64,000 nucleotides of DNA, from assembly GCF_910594005.1 (NCBI RefSeq), contig NC_057835.1:45222001-45286000 (forward strand). Reading direction: 5' to 3'. The position numbers and the translations under genes are program-made. The notes beneath the pieces are model-generated. The model ran no database searches and was not told where the DNA came from. It was given only the letters and a program-made list of their open reading frames with translations. Source of the DNA: Cervus elaphus. Taxonomy: Eukaryota > Chordata > Mammalia > Artiodactyla > Cervidae. Numbering within the stretch: the stretch's first letter is position 1; each line of letters opens with the position of its first letter. This document shows positions 11,133-22,872 of the stretch, one piece after another.

Positions 11133-12462
11133 AACAGTTAGAGTTTACTGGGAACTCCTCGGTGCCTCCTAAGTTAGCTGCTTATCAATACATCAGCACC
11201 AGCCATGGTACACTCACCATGCAATTAGGTCAGCTAAAAGTCAGACAGTGTCATGGCCAGAGAACTCTCATATGTGAATATCTGAAAGGAATAATAAGGG
11301 ACACTCTTAACACATGGAAGTGGTCCAGAATTACACGGCTGAAGACTCTAGGAGAGACATCTTCTTCAAAATTTTGCTGAGGCCGTATTCTCTGAGCCTC
11401 ATCATTATCTGTTAATACCATGAACTGAAGTGATAGAGATGTAAGGATCATCTTTTCCTCCTTTTTAAAAATATTTCTCTAAAATTCCAAACAAAGGAAA
11501 AGATTAGGGTACTCAGTCATACCAGTTTTTTATTCCAAAGTTAAAAGCACTGCAGAGAAAATTTTTCCCAGTGTTCTGAACTCTTGTGTTTATAGGTCTC
11601 ACATCTGAAATAGATAAGAGGTCAAGTAGGAAGAACATTGTGGGAACAGCCGCTCTGTTTGGCCAGGATTGCTTATTGCCTGAGATGACAAAAGGCCTGG
11701 GGTCAGGCTCATTTTATACTTTTGCCTGACCCTTCAGGACACTTGTTTTCCTTCTTCTTCGATTGGACATGCTTAGCTGTATGATTCATGTGATTTAGCT
11801 GAGGCTATAAACACAGCCTGCTCACATCATTCCCCAGTGGGTCATCCTTCGAAGCTACAGAGACATCTCTGCCCTGGGAAATGCATGGCAGTCCTCCGCC
11901 TCCACTCTGATAAGAAGAATTACAGGATGACCAGTGCCCATAATCTCTCACTGAGTCAACATGCTTTTGATTTGCTGAAGTTTAATTTCTCTTAAAAGAA
12001 GTTTTCTGTATCTCACATAACCTAATGTCAACATTGCCCTAGAGACAGTAGATTTAGAGAAAAGAAGTAAAATCAGAATTACAGAAACTCTGATTTTTGC
12101 TAGTTACCCAAGAGCATCATATTCACCTGACTGATAGTTTTCATCATTTTTAAGAGTTTGTTTTTGCTTAGCCTCTGGATTCTCATTTTGATATCATTGG
12201 AACCGTTGCTGTATGCTGAGGGCTACATCAGTCTTTGTTCTTAGTTATTATTTCCTCCCCAGGCAAGAGCGGCTGAAGGTCAGAGTTGGCACAGAAGCAA
12301 TAGTTATGAATAGAAGACATAACAGAGAGATATATAGAAGTGAAAAGCATTTGGACTTGAGAGAGCTGATGGGGGAAGAAAGGTCATATGTGATTTCAGG
12401 TTAGGTGACAGCATAGATCATGTGTCTCTAACTGAAAATAAAAACCTGGAAGAACAGGTATT
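11133..12462. other. No feature recognised
   Basis: Mostly unassigned. 11630-11900 has a slightly higher GC and an LTR-like feel (GGCTATAAACACAGCC near 11803) but no boundaries. It includes a hairpin at 11700-11732: GGGTCAGGC and GCCTGACCC around a 15-nt loop. Confidence 0.35.
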
Positions 12463-13324
12463 AAAAGAAGATGGCACACCAGTCAGGATGGCTGCTATCC
12501 AAAAGTCTACAAGCAATAAATGCTGGAGAGGGTGTGGAGAAAAGGGAACCCTCTTACACTGTTGGTGGGAATGCAAACTAGTACAGCCACTATGGAAAAC
12601 AGTGTGGAGATTTCTTAAAAAACTGGAAAGAGAACTGCCATATGACCCAGCAATCCCACTTCTGGGCATACACACCGAGGAAACCAGATCTGAAAGAGAC
12701 ACGTGCACCCCAATGTTCATCGCAGCACTGTTTATAATAGCCAGGACATGGAAGCAACCTAGATGCCCATCAGCAGATGAATGGATAAGGAAGCAGTGGT
12801 ACATATACACCATGGAATGTTACTCAGTCATTAAAAAGAATACATTTGAATCAGTTCTAATGAGATGGATGAAACTGGAGCCCATTATACAGAGTGAAGT
12901 AAGCCAGAAAGATAAAGACCAATACAGTATAATAATGCATATATATGGAATTTAAAAAGATGGTAACAATAACCCTATATGCAAAACAGAAAAAGAGACA
13001 CAGAAGTACAGAACAGACTTTTGGACCCTGTGGGAGAAGGCGAGGGTGGGATGTTTCAAGAGAACAGCATCGAAACATGTATATTATCTAGGGTGAAACA
13101 GATCACCAGCCCAGGTTGGATGCATGAGACAAGTGCTCAGTCCTGGTGCACTGGGAAGACCCAGAGGGAGCAGGTAGAGAGGGAGGTGGGAGGGAGGATT
13201 GGGATGGGGAATACATGTAAATCCATGGCTAATTCAAGTCAATGTATGACAAAATCACTACAATATTGTAAAGTAATTAGCCTCCAACTAATAAAAATAA
13301 ATGAAGAAAAAAAAAAGAAGATGG
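12463..13324 (+). mobile_element. L1-BT LINE 3' end with target duplication
   Basis: 838 bp of ruminant L1 (12475-13312): the ORF2 C-terminus, then 3'UTR ending GTAATTAGCCTCCAACTAAT and an A-rich tail. Flanked by the 12-bp direct repeat AAAAGAAGATGG at 12463-12474 and 13313-13324. Low divergence, so a relatively recent insertion. Confidence 0.95.
12476..12955 (+). pseudogene. L1 ORF2p C-terminal fragment
   Basis: About 159 codons open from the truncation point to the natural stop at 12953-12955. Contains the cysteine-rich end of L1 ORF2p (KCWRGCGEKGTLLHCWWEC, the C-X3-C-X7-H-X4-C pattern) and the conserved tail through MRWMKLEPIIQSEVSQKDKD. ORF2p is the endonuclease/reverse transcriptase of L1; neither catalytic domain is present here. 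The upstream ATG at 12422 lies in flanking DNA, so it is not a real start. Dead by 5' truncation. Confidence 0.93.
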
Positions 13325-13392
13325 AACTTTAAGTTCAGTCTTTTATGGATTTTAGGTACCTGAGGAACATCCCAGTAAAACTGTTTACTGGC

Positions 13393-13831
13393 AATTTTAC
13401 ATGTTAGGGTCTTAAATTCCAGTAACCTTAGAATGTGAATGTGTTTGGAAATAACATCTTTTCAGAGGTGATTAGTGAAGAGGAGGTCATACTGGAGCAG
13501 AGTAGACCTTCAATCCACTATGACTAATGTCATTTTACAAGTGAGAGGTTTGGACCCAGACACACACAGGAGGAGAACACCTCATGAAGATGAAGGTAGC
13601 GGCTGGGTGATGCTTCCACCCGACAAAGAACACCAAAGATTTCTAGAAAGCCACTAGAAGTTAACAAAGAAATGTGAAAGATTCTCCAGGACAGCTCTCA
13701 AAAGGAACCAACTCTTCTGACTCTTTGATCTTGGATTTCTAGCTTTCAGAACTAAGAGATGATAAATTCCTATTGTTTACACTATTCAATTTGTGCTTCT
13801 TTGTTACGGTAGCCATAGCAAGCTAGTACCC
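13393..13831 (+). mobile_element. MLT1-type LTR (ERVL-MaLR)
   Basis: Diverged MLT1 LTR. It shows the 'ccagtaaccttagaatgtgaatgtgtttggaaata' 5' block, GGACCCAGACACACACAGGA in the middle, CTTTGATCTTGGATTTCTAG, a degraded polyadenylation region GATGATAAATTCC, and the terminal TAGCCATAGCAAGCTAGTAC. Solo LTR; no internal genes. Confidence 0.8.
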
Positions 13832-14156
13832 TCTCCACTGCATCCTCATCTTCATTTTGAAATCACTGGTAATAAAACAAGTCAATACCAAACCAGGAAG
13901 CTCCATGACATCAAAGGCCATGTTGCCATTGTTTGCCACAGTGCCCCTCAGCACCTAGAACCATGCATAATGCATAACAGGTAGTTGATAATTATTTTTT
14001 TAGTGATCAGTTAAATTTACTCAACCCATTTGCCAGTGACCATACACATACTATTTTTAACTTCTGCAGCACTTGTGCAAGTTGGACACTGTTTCCCTCA
14101 CTTTGATGACTATAGAGACTATGACCCAGGAAAAATGATGTATGAGATAAAATGGT
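13832..14156. other. No feature recognised
   Basis: Unassigned flanking sequence between the MLT1 LTR and a MIR. Confidence 0.4.
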
Positions 14157-14268
14157 CATAGACTTTAGAGCTAAAATGCTCTCAGATTGAGACCTATCCC
14201 TGACAGTCATGGCATGAGTCTAAGAAATTGGTTTAAATGGTGTGATCTGTAAAACAAGGATGTTAATA

Positions 14269-14841
14269 CTGCAGATGGTGACTGCAGCCATGAAATTAAA
14301 AGACACTTACTCCTTGGGAGGAGAGTTATGACCAACCTAGACAGCATATTAAAAAGCAGAGACATTACTTTGCCAACAAAGGTCTGTCTCGTCAAGGCTA
14401 TGGTTTTTCCAGTAGTCTTGTATGGATGTGAGAGTTGGACTATAAAGAATGCTGAGCACAGACGAATTGTTGCTTTTGAACTGTGGTGTTGGAGAAGATT
14501 CTTGAAAGTCCCTTGGACTGCAAGGAGATCCAACCAGCCCATCCTGAAGGAGATCAGTCCTGAGTGTTCATTGGTAGGACTGATGCACTATTTGAAACTC
14601 CAATACTTTGACCACCTGATGCAAAGAACTGACTCATTTGAAAAGACCCTGATGCTGGAAAAGATTGAGGGCAGAAGGAGATGGGAATGACAGAGGACGA
14701 AATGATTGGATGGCATCACCAACTCAATGGAGATGAATTTGAGTAAACTGCAGGAGTTGGTGATGGACAGGGAGGCCTGGTGTGCTGTGGTCCATGGGGT
14801 CGTGAAGAGTCGGACATGACTTAGCAACTGAACTGAACTGA
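14269..14841 (+). mobile_element. BovB (RTE) LINE 3' end, nested in MIR
   Basis: 573 bp of BovB 3' sequence from GCAGATGGTGACTGCAGCCA to the 3' end GCAACTGAACTGAACTGAAT. 5'-truncated. Confidence 0.95.
14271..14690 (+). pseudogene. BovB RT C-terminal fragment
   Basis: About 139 codons in one frame from the truncation point. Contains ADGDCSHEIKRHLLLG, the SRDITLPTKVCLVKAM stretch, YGCESWTIKN and WCWRRFLKVPWTARRSNQ. This is the region downstream of the RT catalytic core, so no YADD is present. The frame closes at 14688-14690, inside the usual BovB C-terminal coding region. Truncated and non-functional. Confidence 0.9.
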
Positions 14842-14927
14842 ATAATACATACTTCAAAGGGTGGTCATGAGGATGAAATGAAATACCACACAAGAAACCA
14901 CATGGAGCAGATGACACACAAAATTTC

Positions 14928-14944
14928 TTTTTTTTTTTTTTTTT
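14928..14944. repeat. Poly-T tract
   Basis: About 17 uninterrupted T residues; no adjoining element recognised. Confidence 0.8.
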
Positions 14945-15054
14945 GCTAGTGTTCTAGGAAAAGCATTTAACATAAGCACCTCCCTCTTAGTTTCTGCAGG
15001 GTACCATACAGTATTATTAATAATAGGCACAGTATTGTGCAACAGAGCTCTAGA

Positions 15055-15380
15055 ACTCTTTTCATCTTCCTTAACTGAAACTTTATATGTGTTAAATGAC
15101 AACTCTCCCCGCCTCTTTTTAGACCCTAGCAACCATCATTCTAGTCCTTGCTTCTATGAGTTTGACTATTTTGGAGACTTCATGTAAGTGGAACCATGTA
15201 GTATTTGTCCTTCTATGATTGCTTTATTTCAATTAGCATAATGTCTTCCAAGTCTATCCATGTTGTTGCAAATAGCAGTATTTCCTTCATTTTTAAAGGC
15301 TTTCATACATGCTACTGTATGTATAGACCACATTTTCTTTTATTACCCAACATTTTCTTTTATTACCCAAAGTCAGACAT
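15055..15380 (-). mobile_element. Old L1 (L1M) fragment
   Basis: Reverse complement of old mammalian L1 3' sequence: 'accatcattctagtccttgcttctatgagtttgactattttgg', ATTAGCATAATGTCTTCCAA, CTATCCATGTTGTTGCAAAT and TGTATGTATAGACCACATTT. Also has a local direct repeat of ACATTTTCTTTTATTACCCA near 15329-15370. Confidence 0.8.
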
Positions 15381-16865
15381 TTTGATAAACAGCTGAGTCA
15401 AAGTTAAAGCTCTGATGTATTGATTCCAAGCCTCTATTATTCTCTTTAGAGCAAGCCACAAAGCTGAGTGTATCTTGTCTATTCTTTACCAAATGAACAA
15501 CCTCTAGAAATTAAAACTCCATTTGTATCAGTGAGGACTTAACTTCTCTGCCTTCTCTCTGAGAGGAGTTCGCATGACTGAGAGTTCTTTGTTGTTGAAA
15601 GCAGAGAGCTTCTGCCGGGGAGGAATACACCGCAGAAAACGAAATGAATATTAGCAGCTAGATAGGACCACGTGACCAACACCCATGAGTTGCAAAGTGT
15701 AATGAATGGATCCAAAAGGTCCACAGAGGCCCATCTCTTGAAGAGGCAGCTCAGCCTAAAGCACAGAGCCTTCAACTTTCTCCAAAACTTCTGTTCCAGG
15801 CCTTACTAAAATGGAAGAATGAAGTTTATTGGCATGTGGCTACTTTCACACCATAAAATCACCATAACATTTTCAATTTTGCTTATTTATTTTTATGCCA
15901 AGAAGCACCAGTTGAAATACGTTAGTGACCAATCATCACCCAGTATCCTTCTCCTTTATTGCCAAGAATTTTCTCATTAAAGATGACTAAGACCAATATT
16001 CCAGCTCTTGGATGCAAACTGGTATAGAGACCATCATGAGTCACACTCAAGCCCAGCAGGTCAGGAGAATGCAGTCTGCTTTATTTATTTGTTTAAATCA
16101 AGCATAACATTTGAAATCCAAAACATACATTATTTTCTCTTAAACAAATTTGAGCTAATGTGTATTTAAGGGAGGTTCATTTAACAGATGAAGTATTTAA
16201 TTGTGCCTCTTCCTTTTCTCTTTAACATATGTTTATGCCCAAGGATGGTAGTATATCAATTCAGTACATGAAATAATCCAGCCAGAAGAAAAGAAAAGAT
16301 CATTCCATACTTACATGATGCTTTCTTTGCATATCAAGAAATGAAAGTCTCTTTCCAAACTGCTCTGTTTCATTTGGTGCCCAAAATAGAACTCCCTGAA
16401 ACAATGGAAAATGAACTCACGTAGAGTGTTGAGAACCTGCTGTTAATCAATGCTTTCTTCCAGAATGTGAAAAACACGCACATCATTCCCTTTTCCTTTC
16501 TGCCCTTCCCCCTCCTCCCTCTTGCATTTTAATAAGGTTCACTGTTACTATTTCCATTTTCCTGATTTTAGGATTTCACAGGCAGAAGATGAATGGCTGT
16601 ACAATCGGCCTCCTTGGTTCGTGACAGATACCGAGTTTTAATAAACTCCACAAGGAAAATGCTCATTGAATTTTAAAAAATATTTTATGCAAAAATTACT
16701 ACAACCTTGCTGATGCTGAGAAGAAACACTATAACAGCACTATAGTTAATGCTCCTTCTGGATCCATCCTCCCAAAATGCAAACATAGATAATTGATAAC
16801 AAGTTTGGATATAGAAAGAAAAAAAAAAAAACAACTCAGCAGTAAGGGAACGTCTGCAATGTTAT
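15381..16865. other. No feature recognised
   Basis: About 1.5 kb without an assignable repeat. There is an A-run near 16818-16831 beside the Bov-A unit. Open frames of 60-90 codons are not recognisable. Confidence 0.4.
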
Positions 16866-17006
16866 ATGCTGCTGCTGCTGTTGCTAAGTCGCTTCGGTCG
16901 TGTCCGACTCTGTGCGACCCCATAGACGGCAGCCCACCAGGCTCTGCCGTCCTTGGGATTCTCCAGGCAAGAACACTGGAGTGGGTTGCCATTTCCTTCT
17001 CCTAGG
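16866..17006 (-). mobile_element. Bov-A unit with (GCT)n tail
   Basis: Starts with GCTGCTGCTGCTGTTGCTAA, followed by GTCGCTTCGGTCGTGTCCGA and TGGAGTGGGTTGCCATTTCC. This is the reverse complement of one Bov-A monomer with its CAG-repeat 3' tail, low divergence. Confidence 0.92.
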
Positions 17007-17626
17007 GGAGGCTATTAATAGACTCTTACCGGCTTCAGCCTGGGGAATGAAGAAAGACGTTAAATCTGGTATATCTATAGAAGCTTCCTTTTTAAAATGG
17101 CTTTCTCTATCTCTCTGTATGTGTTTGCCTGCATTTGTATAATTCCAGTATTTTTTCTCATAAATAGCAAGCCGGGCTTTTGAGTGTTATATAAAAGCAG
17201 TGACACTGAAGAACAATGTATTTATTCATTCATTCAATTCTAACTGCTATGTCCCAACCTTCACCAACTTTGGAGAGGAAATCAGCTTACACTGATCTCC
17301 CAAATGTTGTTTCTGATCCTATAGATGCTCATGGGAGAAAATCCAGTCTTTCCACAGATTCTCTTGTTCAAATGGTTCCAAGCTAGCTCACAAGTGCCTG
17401 AGAATCAGTTCTGGTCAGCCTTTTAGCCCACCAGGGACCATATGAATTGTCCTTGAAGGCAGTGTTGACAACCACTGGCCACAGTGCTAGTCACATAGAA
17501 AATGTGTTACTTCTGTGGTCCCTGGTGAGGAGCTCTGTATCTCCAAAATCCATGAAACAGTCAAGGATGGGAAATGGAGTGGAGAGACAGGAGGAGATGG
17601 GTCTATGATAAAGTTTCCTCATCTGT
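17007..17626. other. No feature recognised
   Basis: Unassigned sequence between the Bov-A unit and an MLT1 LTR. Confidence 0.4.
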
Positions 17627-18108
17627 AATGGTTTGTGGTATCAAAGCAGTCCTCAAAGATGCCTAAATCCTAATCCCTGGAACCTATAAATAGGTTACCT
17701 TACCAGAGAAAGGGGACTTAGCATATGTGATTAAGGTTAAGGACCTTGAGATAAGGGGACTATTCTGGAGCTCATCTAATTGTATGAGTCCTTCAGAGCA
17801 GAGAGTCTTTCTCAGCCAAGGTCAGAGTCAAAGGGAGATATGACAAAGGAAGAAAGATCAAAGGGATATCACGTTGCTGGCTTTGAAGCTAGAAGAAGGC
17901 CATGAGCCAAAATGTGCAGACATCTTCAGAAGTTGGAGGAGGCAAAGAAACAGATTCTCCTCCAGAAGGAAATACAACCCTCCCAACACCTTGATTTTCA
18001 ATCAGCGACACCTGTGTTTAGTTTCTGACTTACAAAATTGTAAGTGCTGCTTAAGCTTCTGACTCTATGATATGATAATTTGTTACGGCAGCAATCGAAA
18101 ACAAATAC
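17627..18108 (+). mobile_element. MLT1-type LTR (ERVL-MaLR)
   Basis: Good diverged match: TGTAATGGTTTG start, CCTAAATCCTAATCCCTGGA, ATGTGATTAAGGTTAAGGAC, CTTTGAAGCTAGAAGAAGGC, CAGATTCTCCTCCAGAAGGA, CAACACCTTGATTTTCAATC and terminal AATTTGTTACGGCAGCAATC. Near full-length solo LTR. Confidence 0.85.
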
Positions 18109-19018
18109 AGAGTTATCCTGGTTTAGCAATCTGGCTCTTTTCGTCTGTCACAGACTAGTGCCTTCAATCAGGCTACTGCCTCCTGTTGACAATGGGCTCA
18201 CTCGTCAGAGGTCAGACCAAACCCAGATGGAGAGGGACATTGGCTTCCATCAAATAAGCTCATAAAGAGGTGGCCATCAGCCAAGCTGTGACAGCTCTTT
18301 CTAGTCACTCATCCTGTGGCACAAACTCATCAACAAGTTCCTGCCTGTCGGAAGTAGCAAATTTCTCATTTCAGAACCAACACTGCTTTTTAACCTTCCC
18401 CTTTAATCCTGAAATCAATCTTCAAGTCAAATTCTGTTATGCTCAGCTTCTTCACAGCATCTGTGACCTGAACTTCTGTGACACCTTTACCACTAGAATA
18501 CTGTGGGGATTATATTGTGCCACTTCCGGCCATAACCCTTAACTCTCCCTGCTTGTTAATCAGCAACACATAACCAGACTAGAACCATCTGCCCGAGCAC
18601 CTCCCTCAGGTACTTCTAATCTGGTGTTTCAAAGTCATGTTAAACGTATAGGCGCACAATTGTGGGGTTTCTCCAAGAGGAAAGCAGTATGTCCAGGCTT
18701 TATCCAGGCAGTGACCCACCAGCAGCTGGGCACCCAGAGTACCCAAACACGCATGGACATTTCTCCCATCCCTGGTTTTTAATCTAAGAGTTCTATTTGA
18801 ACACTTTTATTTGAAATTTTCTCTTTCTTTGTCTCCTTTCTCTAACATACACATGACACATAATTTAGCACATCTGTTTCCACTGATCAGGTCCACAGGA
18901 TGGTTACTGTACTTTCACTTTACAGTTTGCATAGCCTTATATACAGCATTGACATGGATGTGTAAACAAATGGTTATTTATTGGCCTCAACATACATCTG
19001 CTTTTGATTTGATACAAC
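18109..19018. other. No feature recognised
   Basis: About 900 bp, relatively rich in C/T, with no recognised repeat. Frames of 60-90 codons lack motifs. Confidence 0.4.
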
Positions 19019-19195
19019 AAATGCTGGATACCTGGGTTCGATCCCTGGGTTGGGAAGATCCCCTGGAAGAGGGCATGGCAACCCACCCCAGTATTCTTGC
19101 CTGGAGAATCCCCATGGACAAAGAAGCCTGGCAGGCTACTGTCCATAGGGTTGCAAAGAGTTGGACATGACTGAGCAACTAGGCACACACACACA
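19019..19195 (+). mobile_element. Bov-tA SINE, head truncated
   Basis: Begins inside the B-box region (AATGCTGGATACCTGGGTTC), then the Bov-A body to ACATGACTGAGCAACT and a short (CA)n tail. The first ~40 bp of the tRNA-like head are missing. Confidence 0.93.
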
Positions 19196-19329
19196 TGCAA
19201 TAATACCATAGATCAACTGGTAAAATGTGAGTGGTGAGGAACAATTATAATTCAAAAAATCTTTTCTGAAAAAGAATATGATAATTGTACCTGCTCCCAT
19301 CTCTGCCACATCTCACTTTACATATTTAT

Positions 19330-19589
19330 TATGTATATGTATATATATATGTACTTTATTTGTTTATTTCAGTATTTGGTTGTGCCAGATTTCAGATGTG
19401 GCACTCAGGATCTTCGATCTTTGTTACACCGTGCAGAATCTTCTGACTGTGGCATGCAGGAGCTTTAGTTGTGGCATGCGAGTCCTTAGTCGCGGTATAT
19501 GGGATCTAGTTCCCTTACTAGAGATCAAACCCAGGTTCCCTGCATTGGGAGAGTGAAGTCTCAGCCACTGGACCACCCGGGAAGTTCCC
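19330..19589 (-). mobile_element. CHR-type SINE
   Basis: Reverse-complement CHR SINE: AGTATTTGGTTGTGCCAGAT, 'gtggcatgcaggagctttagttgtggcatg', AGTTCCCTTACTAGAGATCA and the head GCCACTGGACCACCCGGGAA. A (TA)n run precedes it at 19330-19350 (tail side). Diverged. Confidence 0.85.
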
Positions 19590-19852
19590 ACATCTCCTTA
19601 CTTTTCATGAAAACCATATGAAAGGAGCAATTACAACTATCTATAAATTTTCAGGAAGGAAACTGATATTCACATGTATTAACTCACTGAAAGTCTCAGA
19701 CTGGTAATGTTGAACCAGGTTCTCAACCTTGGTTCTCAGCACTCATTTCTAAAATTCTTTCTACTTTTTCACTCCTCTTGACTTGGTTCCACCCCAAGGT
19801 GAGATAGCCATCTATCTAGACAAGCATCTTGATTAGATTCATGATCCTTTCA

Positions 19853-20345
19853 TTTAAAAAGAATACATTTGAATAAGTTCTAATGAGGTGGATGAAACTG
19901 GAGCCCATTATACAGAGTGAAGTAAGCCAGAAAGAAAAACAGCAATACAGTATACTAACGCATATATATGGAATTTAGAAAGATAGTAACGCTAACCCAA
20001 TATGCAAGACAGAAAAAGAGACACAGATGTACAGAACAGACTTTTGGACTCTAGGAGAAGGCAAGGGGGGGATGATCTGAGAGAACAGCATTGAAACATG
20101 TATATTATCAATTGTGAAACAGATCGCCAGTCCAGGTTGGATGCATGAGACAAGTGCTCGGGGCTGGTGCACTAGGATGACTCAGAGGGATGGGATGGGG
20201 AGGGAGGTGGGAGGGGGGTTCAGGATGGGGAACACATGTAAATCCATGGCTGATTCATATCAATGTATGGCAAAAACCACTACAATATTGTAAAGTAATT
20301 AGCCTCCAACTAATATAAATAAATAAATAAAACTCAAAAAAATAA
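19853..20345 (+). mobile_element. L1-BT LINE 3' end
   Basis: About 490 bp with the last codons of ORF2 (AAAAAGAATACATTTGAATA... to the GGAATTTAG stop near 19978), then the L1-BT 3'UTR with AGAGACACAGATGTACAGAA, GGTTGGATGCATGAGACAAG and GTAATTAGCCTCCAACTAAT, ending in (AAATA)n. 5'-truncated. Confidence 0.93.
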
Positions 20346-21324
20346 AATAAAATAATAAATCGTAAACCTATATCAAACAAATGAAATTGCTGTTAATCAA
20401 GACATAGAATAACAGCATTACAAATCCTTGCAACAACTACAACCTTGAACTCCTGCAATCCCAGCCTTATCAGCTGCCAACCAAGTAGATATGCTATTCA
20501 TGAAATGATTTTTATTTTATGACCCTGCCCATTAGCTACCAGGGACGCTTGAATTTAAGCAGCATTGTTTTTGTTGTGGTTGTCTTAGTTGCTTTCACTC
20601 AACATTAAAGGACCATAGAAGAAACAGCTCTGTGAAAGTTATATTTAACCTCATGTCAGATGCTCTGAAGAACAGAGTCTTCTTTATTAGATCCCAGAAG
20701 ACAAATTCCAGGATTTGGAAATGTGCTCCTTCTAAATATTACCTACTTTTTCAACTTTTGGAGACTCTAAATCTCATAAAAAACTATGTTTCCCATGCTG
20801 TTTTGGCCTTTAAGGAAGTTTTAAATCAAACTTGCAGTCAAGTTTCAGGATCATAGGGTATGTTTGGCTATGTCACAATTTTAGTCTTTTATCACAGTAG
20901 TTTTTCTTTTATCATCTTCATCTTTTCCCCTTCATCTTGCCTACATCATTTATTTATCTCTGTGTTTTAGTTGTATGCATTTTAATAATCTTAAAACATT
21001 TTATGGAACTTGGTGATTAAAGGAGATAAGATAAATTTCTGGTTTTTTAAAGTCAATTTAATAATCAAATCATGTAGCTTTTTACATTTCTCTCTTAATA
21101 CTAACATAAAGCTTGTATAATCCAAAAATGATATGATTGCTATTTAGGGGGTTATCCTTTGTGAATGCCCACTGATCCAGCTGAGATTTAAAAGAGGTTT
21201 AGGGGGAGGGAAAAAAAGAGGTTTAGGGAAAACTCTGCAAGATAAAGATTGCTGGAAAGAATTATGCTCTCTCATATTATGTAGGTTGTGCTTAAAGTGG
21301 GTAGAGGGTTGAAGTTTTATTTTG
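20346..21324. other. No feature recognised
   Basis: Unassigned. A 74-codon frame at 20632-20856 shows no recognisable domain. Confidence 0.4.
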
Positions 21325-21600
21325 AACTGGGATTATAGATATAGTCTTTGGAACTGATTAATTTGAGCCAAGTCCCAAATTCCACGCCCTACCCCTGCTT
21401 ACTGTATGCCTAAACTGTAATCTACTCTCTGCTTGCATTTCTGTTTTCACTATTAAAAATATTAAGTTGTTTGGATGATTAAATGAGATAATGCATGCAA
21501 AGCATTTAGCACAATGCCTGGCATGGAGTAAGTCGACAAATGGAAGCTATTATTGTTATTATCATTAGTACGATTGCTATCACAAAATAATAAATGTTAG
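21325..21600 (+). mobile_element. MIR SINE
   Basis: Diverged but nearly complete. The 3' half is clear: GATGATTAAATGAGATAATG, GCAAAGCATTTAGCACAATG, CCTGGCATGGAGTAAG and a TTATTGTTATTATCATTA tail. Confidence 0.82.
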
Positions 21601-22097
21601 TTATTGTTGTTAGTACTCTTATTATCTCAGAACATAAGAGTGGCCCACAGGGACACCTGAAATCAAGTATAGAGCTTTGCTCAGAGGTAGAATGGATCTA
21701 CTCGAATGTCACACAATTATGTGAAATTATTTTTATGTCAGTAAATTAAAGAAGCAGAACCTTTTGAGGGCAAGACTTATCAAACACCTACCAGAATCAT
21801 GGTATAACTTTAAATTAGCTTCTATAACATGTGTACATTTGAAAGCATCCTTAGAAACCCCTCAGGATTGATTAGCTTCAAAGTGAACCCCCATACAACT
21901 AAGTGGTTTAACTTGTTGGATAGAGTTATTTAGTTTGCTATCTGGTTGCCAAAGCAATTGTGCCAAAAATGATTTTAGCTTTGGCACACATCAAACTTAA
22001 AAACCCTTCTTAATTACTATCCATCAACTGAACTGCTTCTGGAGAATATTAGAGGAACATGGGTAAAGAACAGTGTATTTGTTTTTCTATTTATCAG
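21601..22097. other. No feature recognised
   Basis: Unassigned AT-rich sequence. Confidence 0.4.
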
Positions 22098-22430
22098 TCT
22101 ATTTACCTAAGTGAAAGTGAAAGTCACTTAGTCAGGTCCAACTCCTTGCAACCCTATGGACTATACAGTCCATGGACTTCTCCAGGCCAGAAAACTGAAG
22201 TGGGTAACCATTCCCTTCTCCAGGGGATCGATCTTCCCAACCCAGGAATCAAACCCAAGTTTCCTGCCTTGGAAGAAGATTCTTTACCAACTAAGCCACA
22301 AAGAAAGCCCCAAAATGCTGCAGTGGGTAGCCTATCCCTTCTCCAGCAGATCTTCCCAACCCAGGAATCAAACCAAGGTCTCCTGCACTGTAGGCAGATT
22401 CTCTACCAACTGAGCTATCAGGGAAGCCTC
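22098..22430 (-). mobile_element. Dimeric Bov-tA SINE
   Basis: Two tRNA-like heads in the same orientation: one ends at TTTACCAACTAAGCCACAAA (about 22285-22304), the other at CTACCAACTGAGCTATCAGG (22404-22423). Read on the minus strand it is a truncated first monomer (about 115 bp) fused at 'ccactgcagcattttgg' to a complete second monomer, the dimeric Bov-tA layout also seen at 46649-46960. Confidence 0.9.
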
Positions 22431-22457
22431 TATTTAGCTCTTCATTTATTTATAGTT

Positions 22458-22482
22458 TGTGTTTTGTTTTGTTTTGTTTTTT
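22458..22482. repeat. (GTTTT)n simple repeat
   Basis: GTTTTGTTTTGTTTTGTTTT run just after the SINE. Confidence 0.8.
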
Positions 22483-22734
22483 TACTTAAATGAAAAAAAG
22501 CAAGTGTGAAATTATGAGTCAGATTTTCAGTTTAGGACTATATTTTAAGCAGAGAAGTAAGAGTTCCAAAACATTGCAGGTCAATTATGCCGTATGTGAA
22601 AATATCTTGACACTTTATTCTTCTTAGGGCAAATGTCACTTCCCAAATCTTTCTCAGTCCTAAATGTAACCAATGTTTATTAAAAGAAATGAATTTCAAC
22701 CGGTATGACACATGTGTTTTCATACATATGATTT

Positions 22735-22872
22735 TTACACTTAACTTATGGTTTCATTCACAGTAGGGACTGTTCCTTCCTATTTTGTTCACTTCTGAAT
22801 GGCCAGTGCCTAGAATGCTCTTATACATGGTGGGCAACTATTCATTGAATGAATAAATGAATGAATAGATAT
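22735..22872 (+). mobile_element. L2 LINE 3' end
   Basis: Ends with the diagnostic L2 terminus: GGACTGTTCCTTCCTATTTT, CCAGTGCCTAGAATGCTC, GCAACTATTCATTGAATGAA and TAAATGAATGAATAG. Confidence 0.8.

Larger units (their letters stand above)
14157..14905 (+). mobile_element. MIR SINE split by a BovB insertion
   Basis: Left part 14157-14268 ends with the MIR 'tgatctgtaaaacaaggatgttaatac' segment. The right part 14843-14905 resumes with ATACTTCAAAGGGTGGTCAT and GAGGATGAAATGAAATA. The break falls exactly at the BovB, with TTAATAC (14263-14269) and ATAATAC (14842-14848) as a near-perfect duplication. Confidence 0.75.

Noticed and set aside
11630..11900. Possible LTR with TATAAA-like box
   Set aside because: No TG...CA boundaries, no polyadenylation region and no target duplication could be identified.
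12418..12813. 131-codon minus-strand frame
   Set aside because: Antisense of the L1 ORF2 C-terminus; the same product appears antisense to the L1 at 56708-57046.
14207..14917. Two minus-strand frames of about 110 codons
   Set aside because: Antisense of the plus-strand BovB at 14269-14841.
22059..22493. 144-codon frame
   Set aside because: Runs through the dimeric Bov-tA; SINE sequence read as protein.
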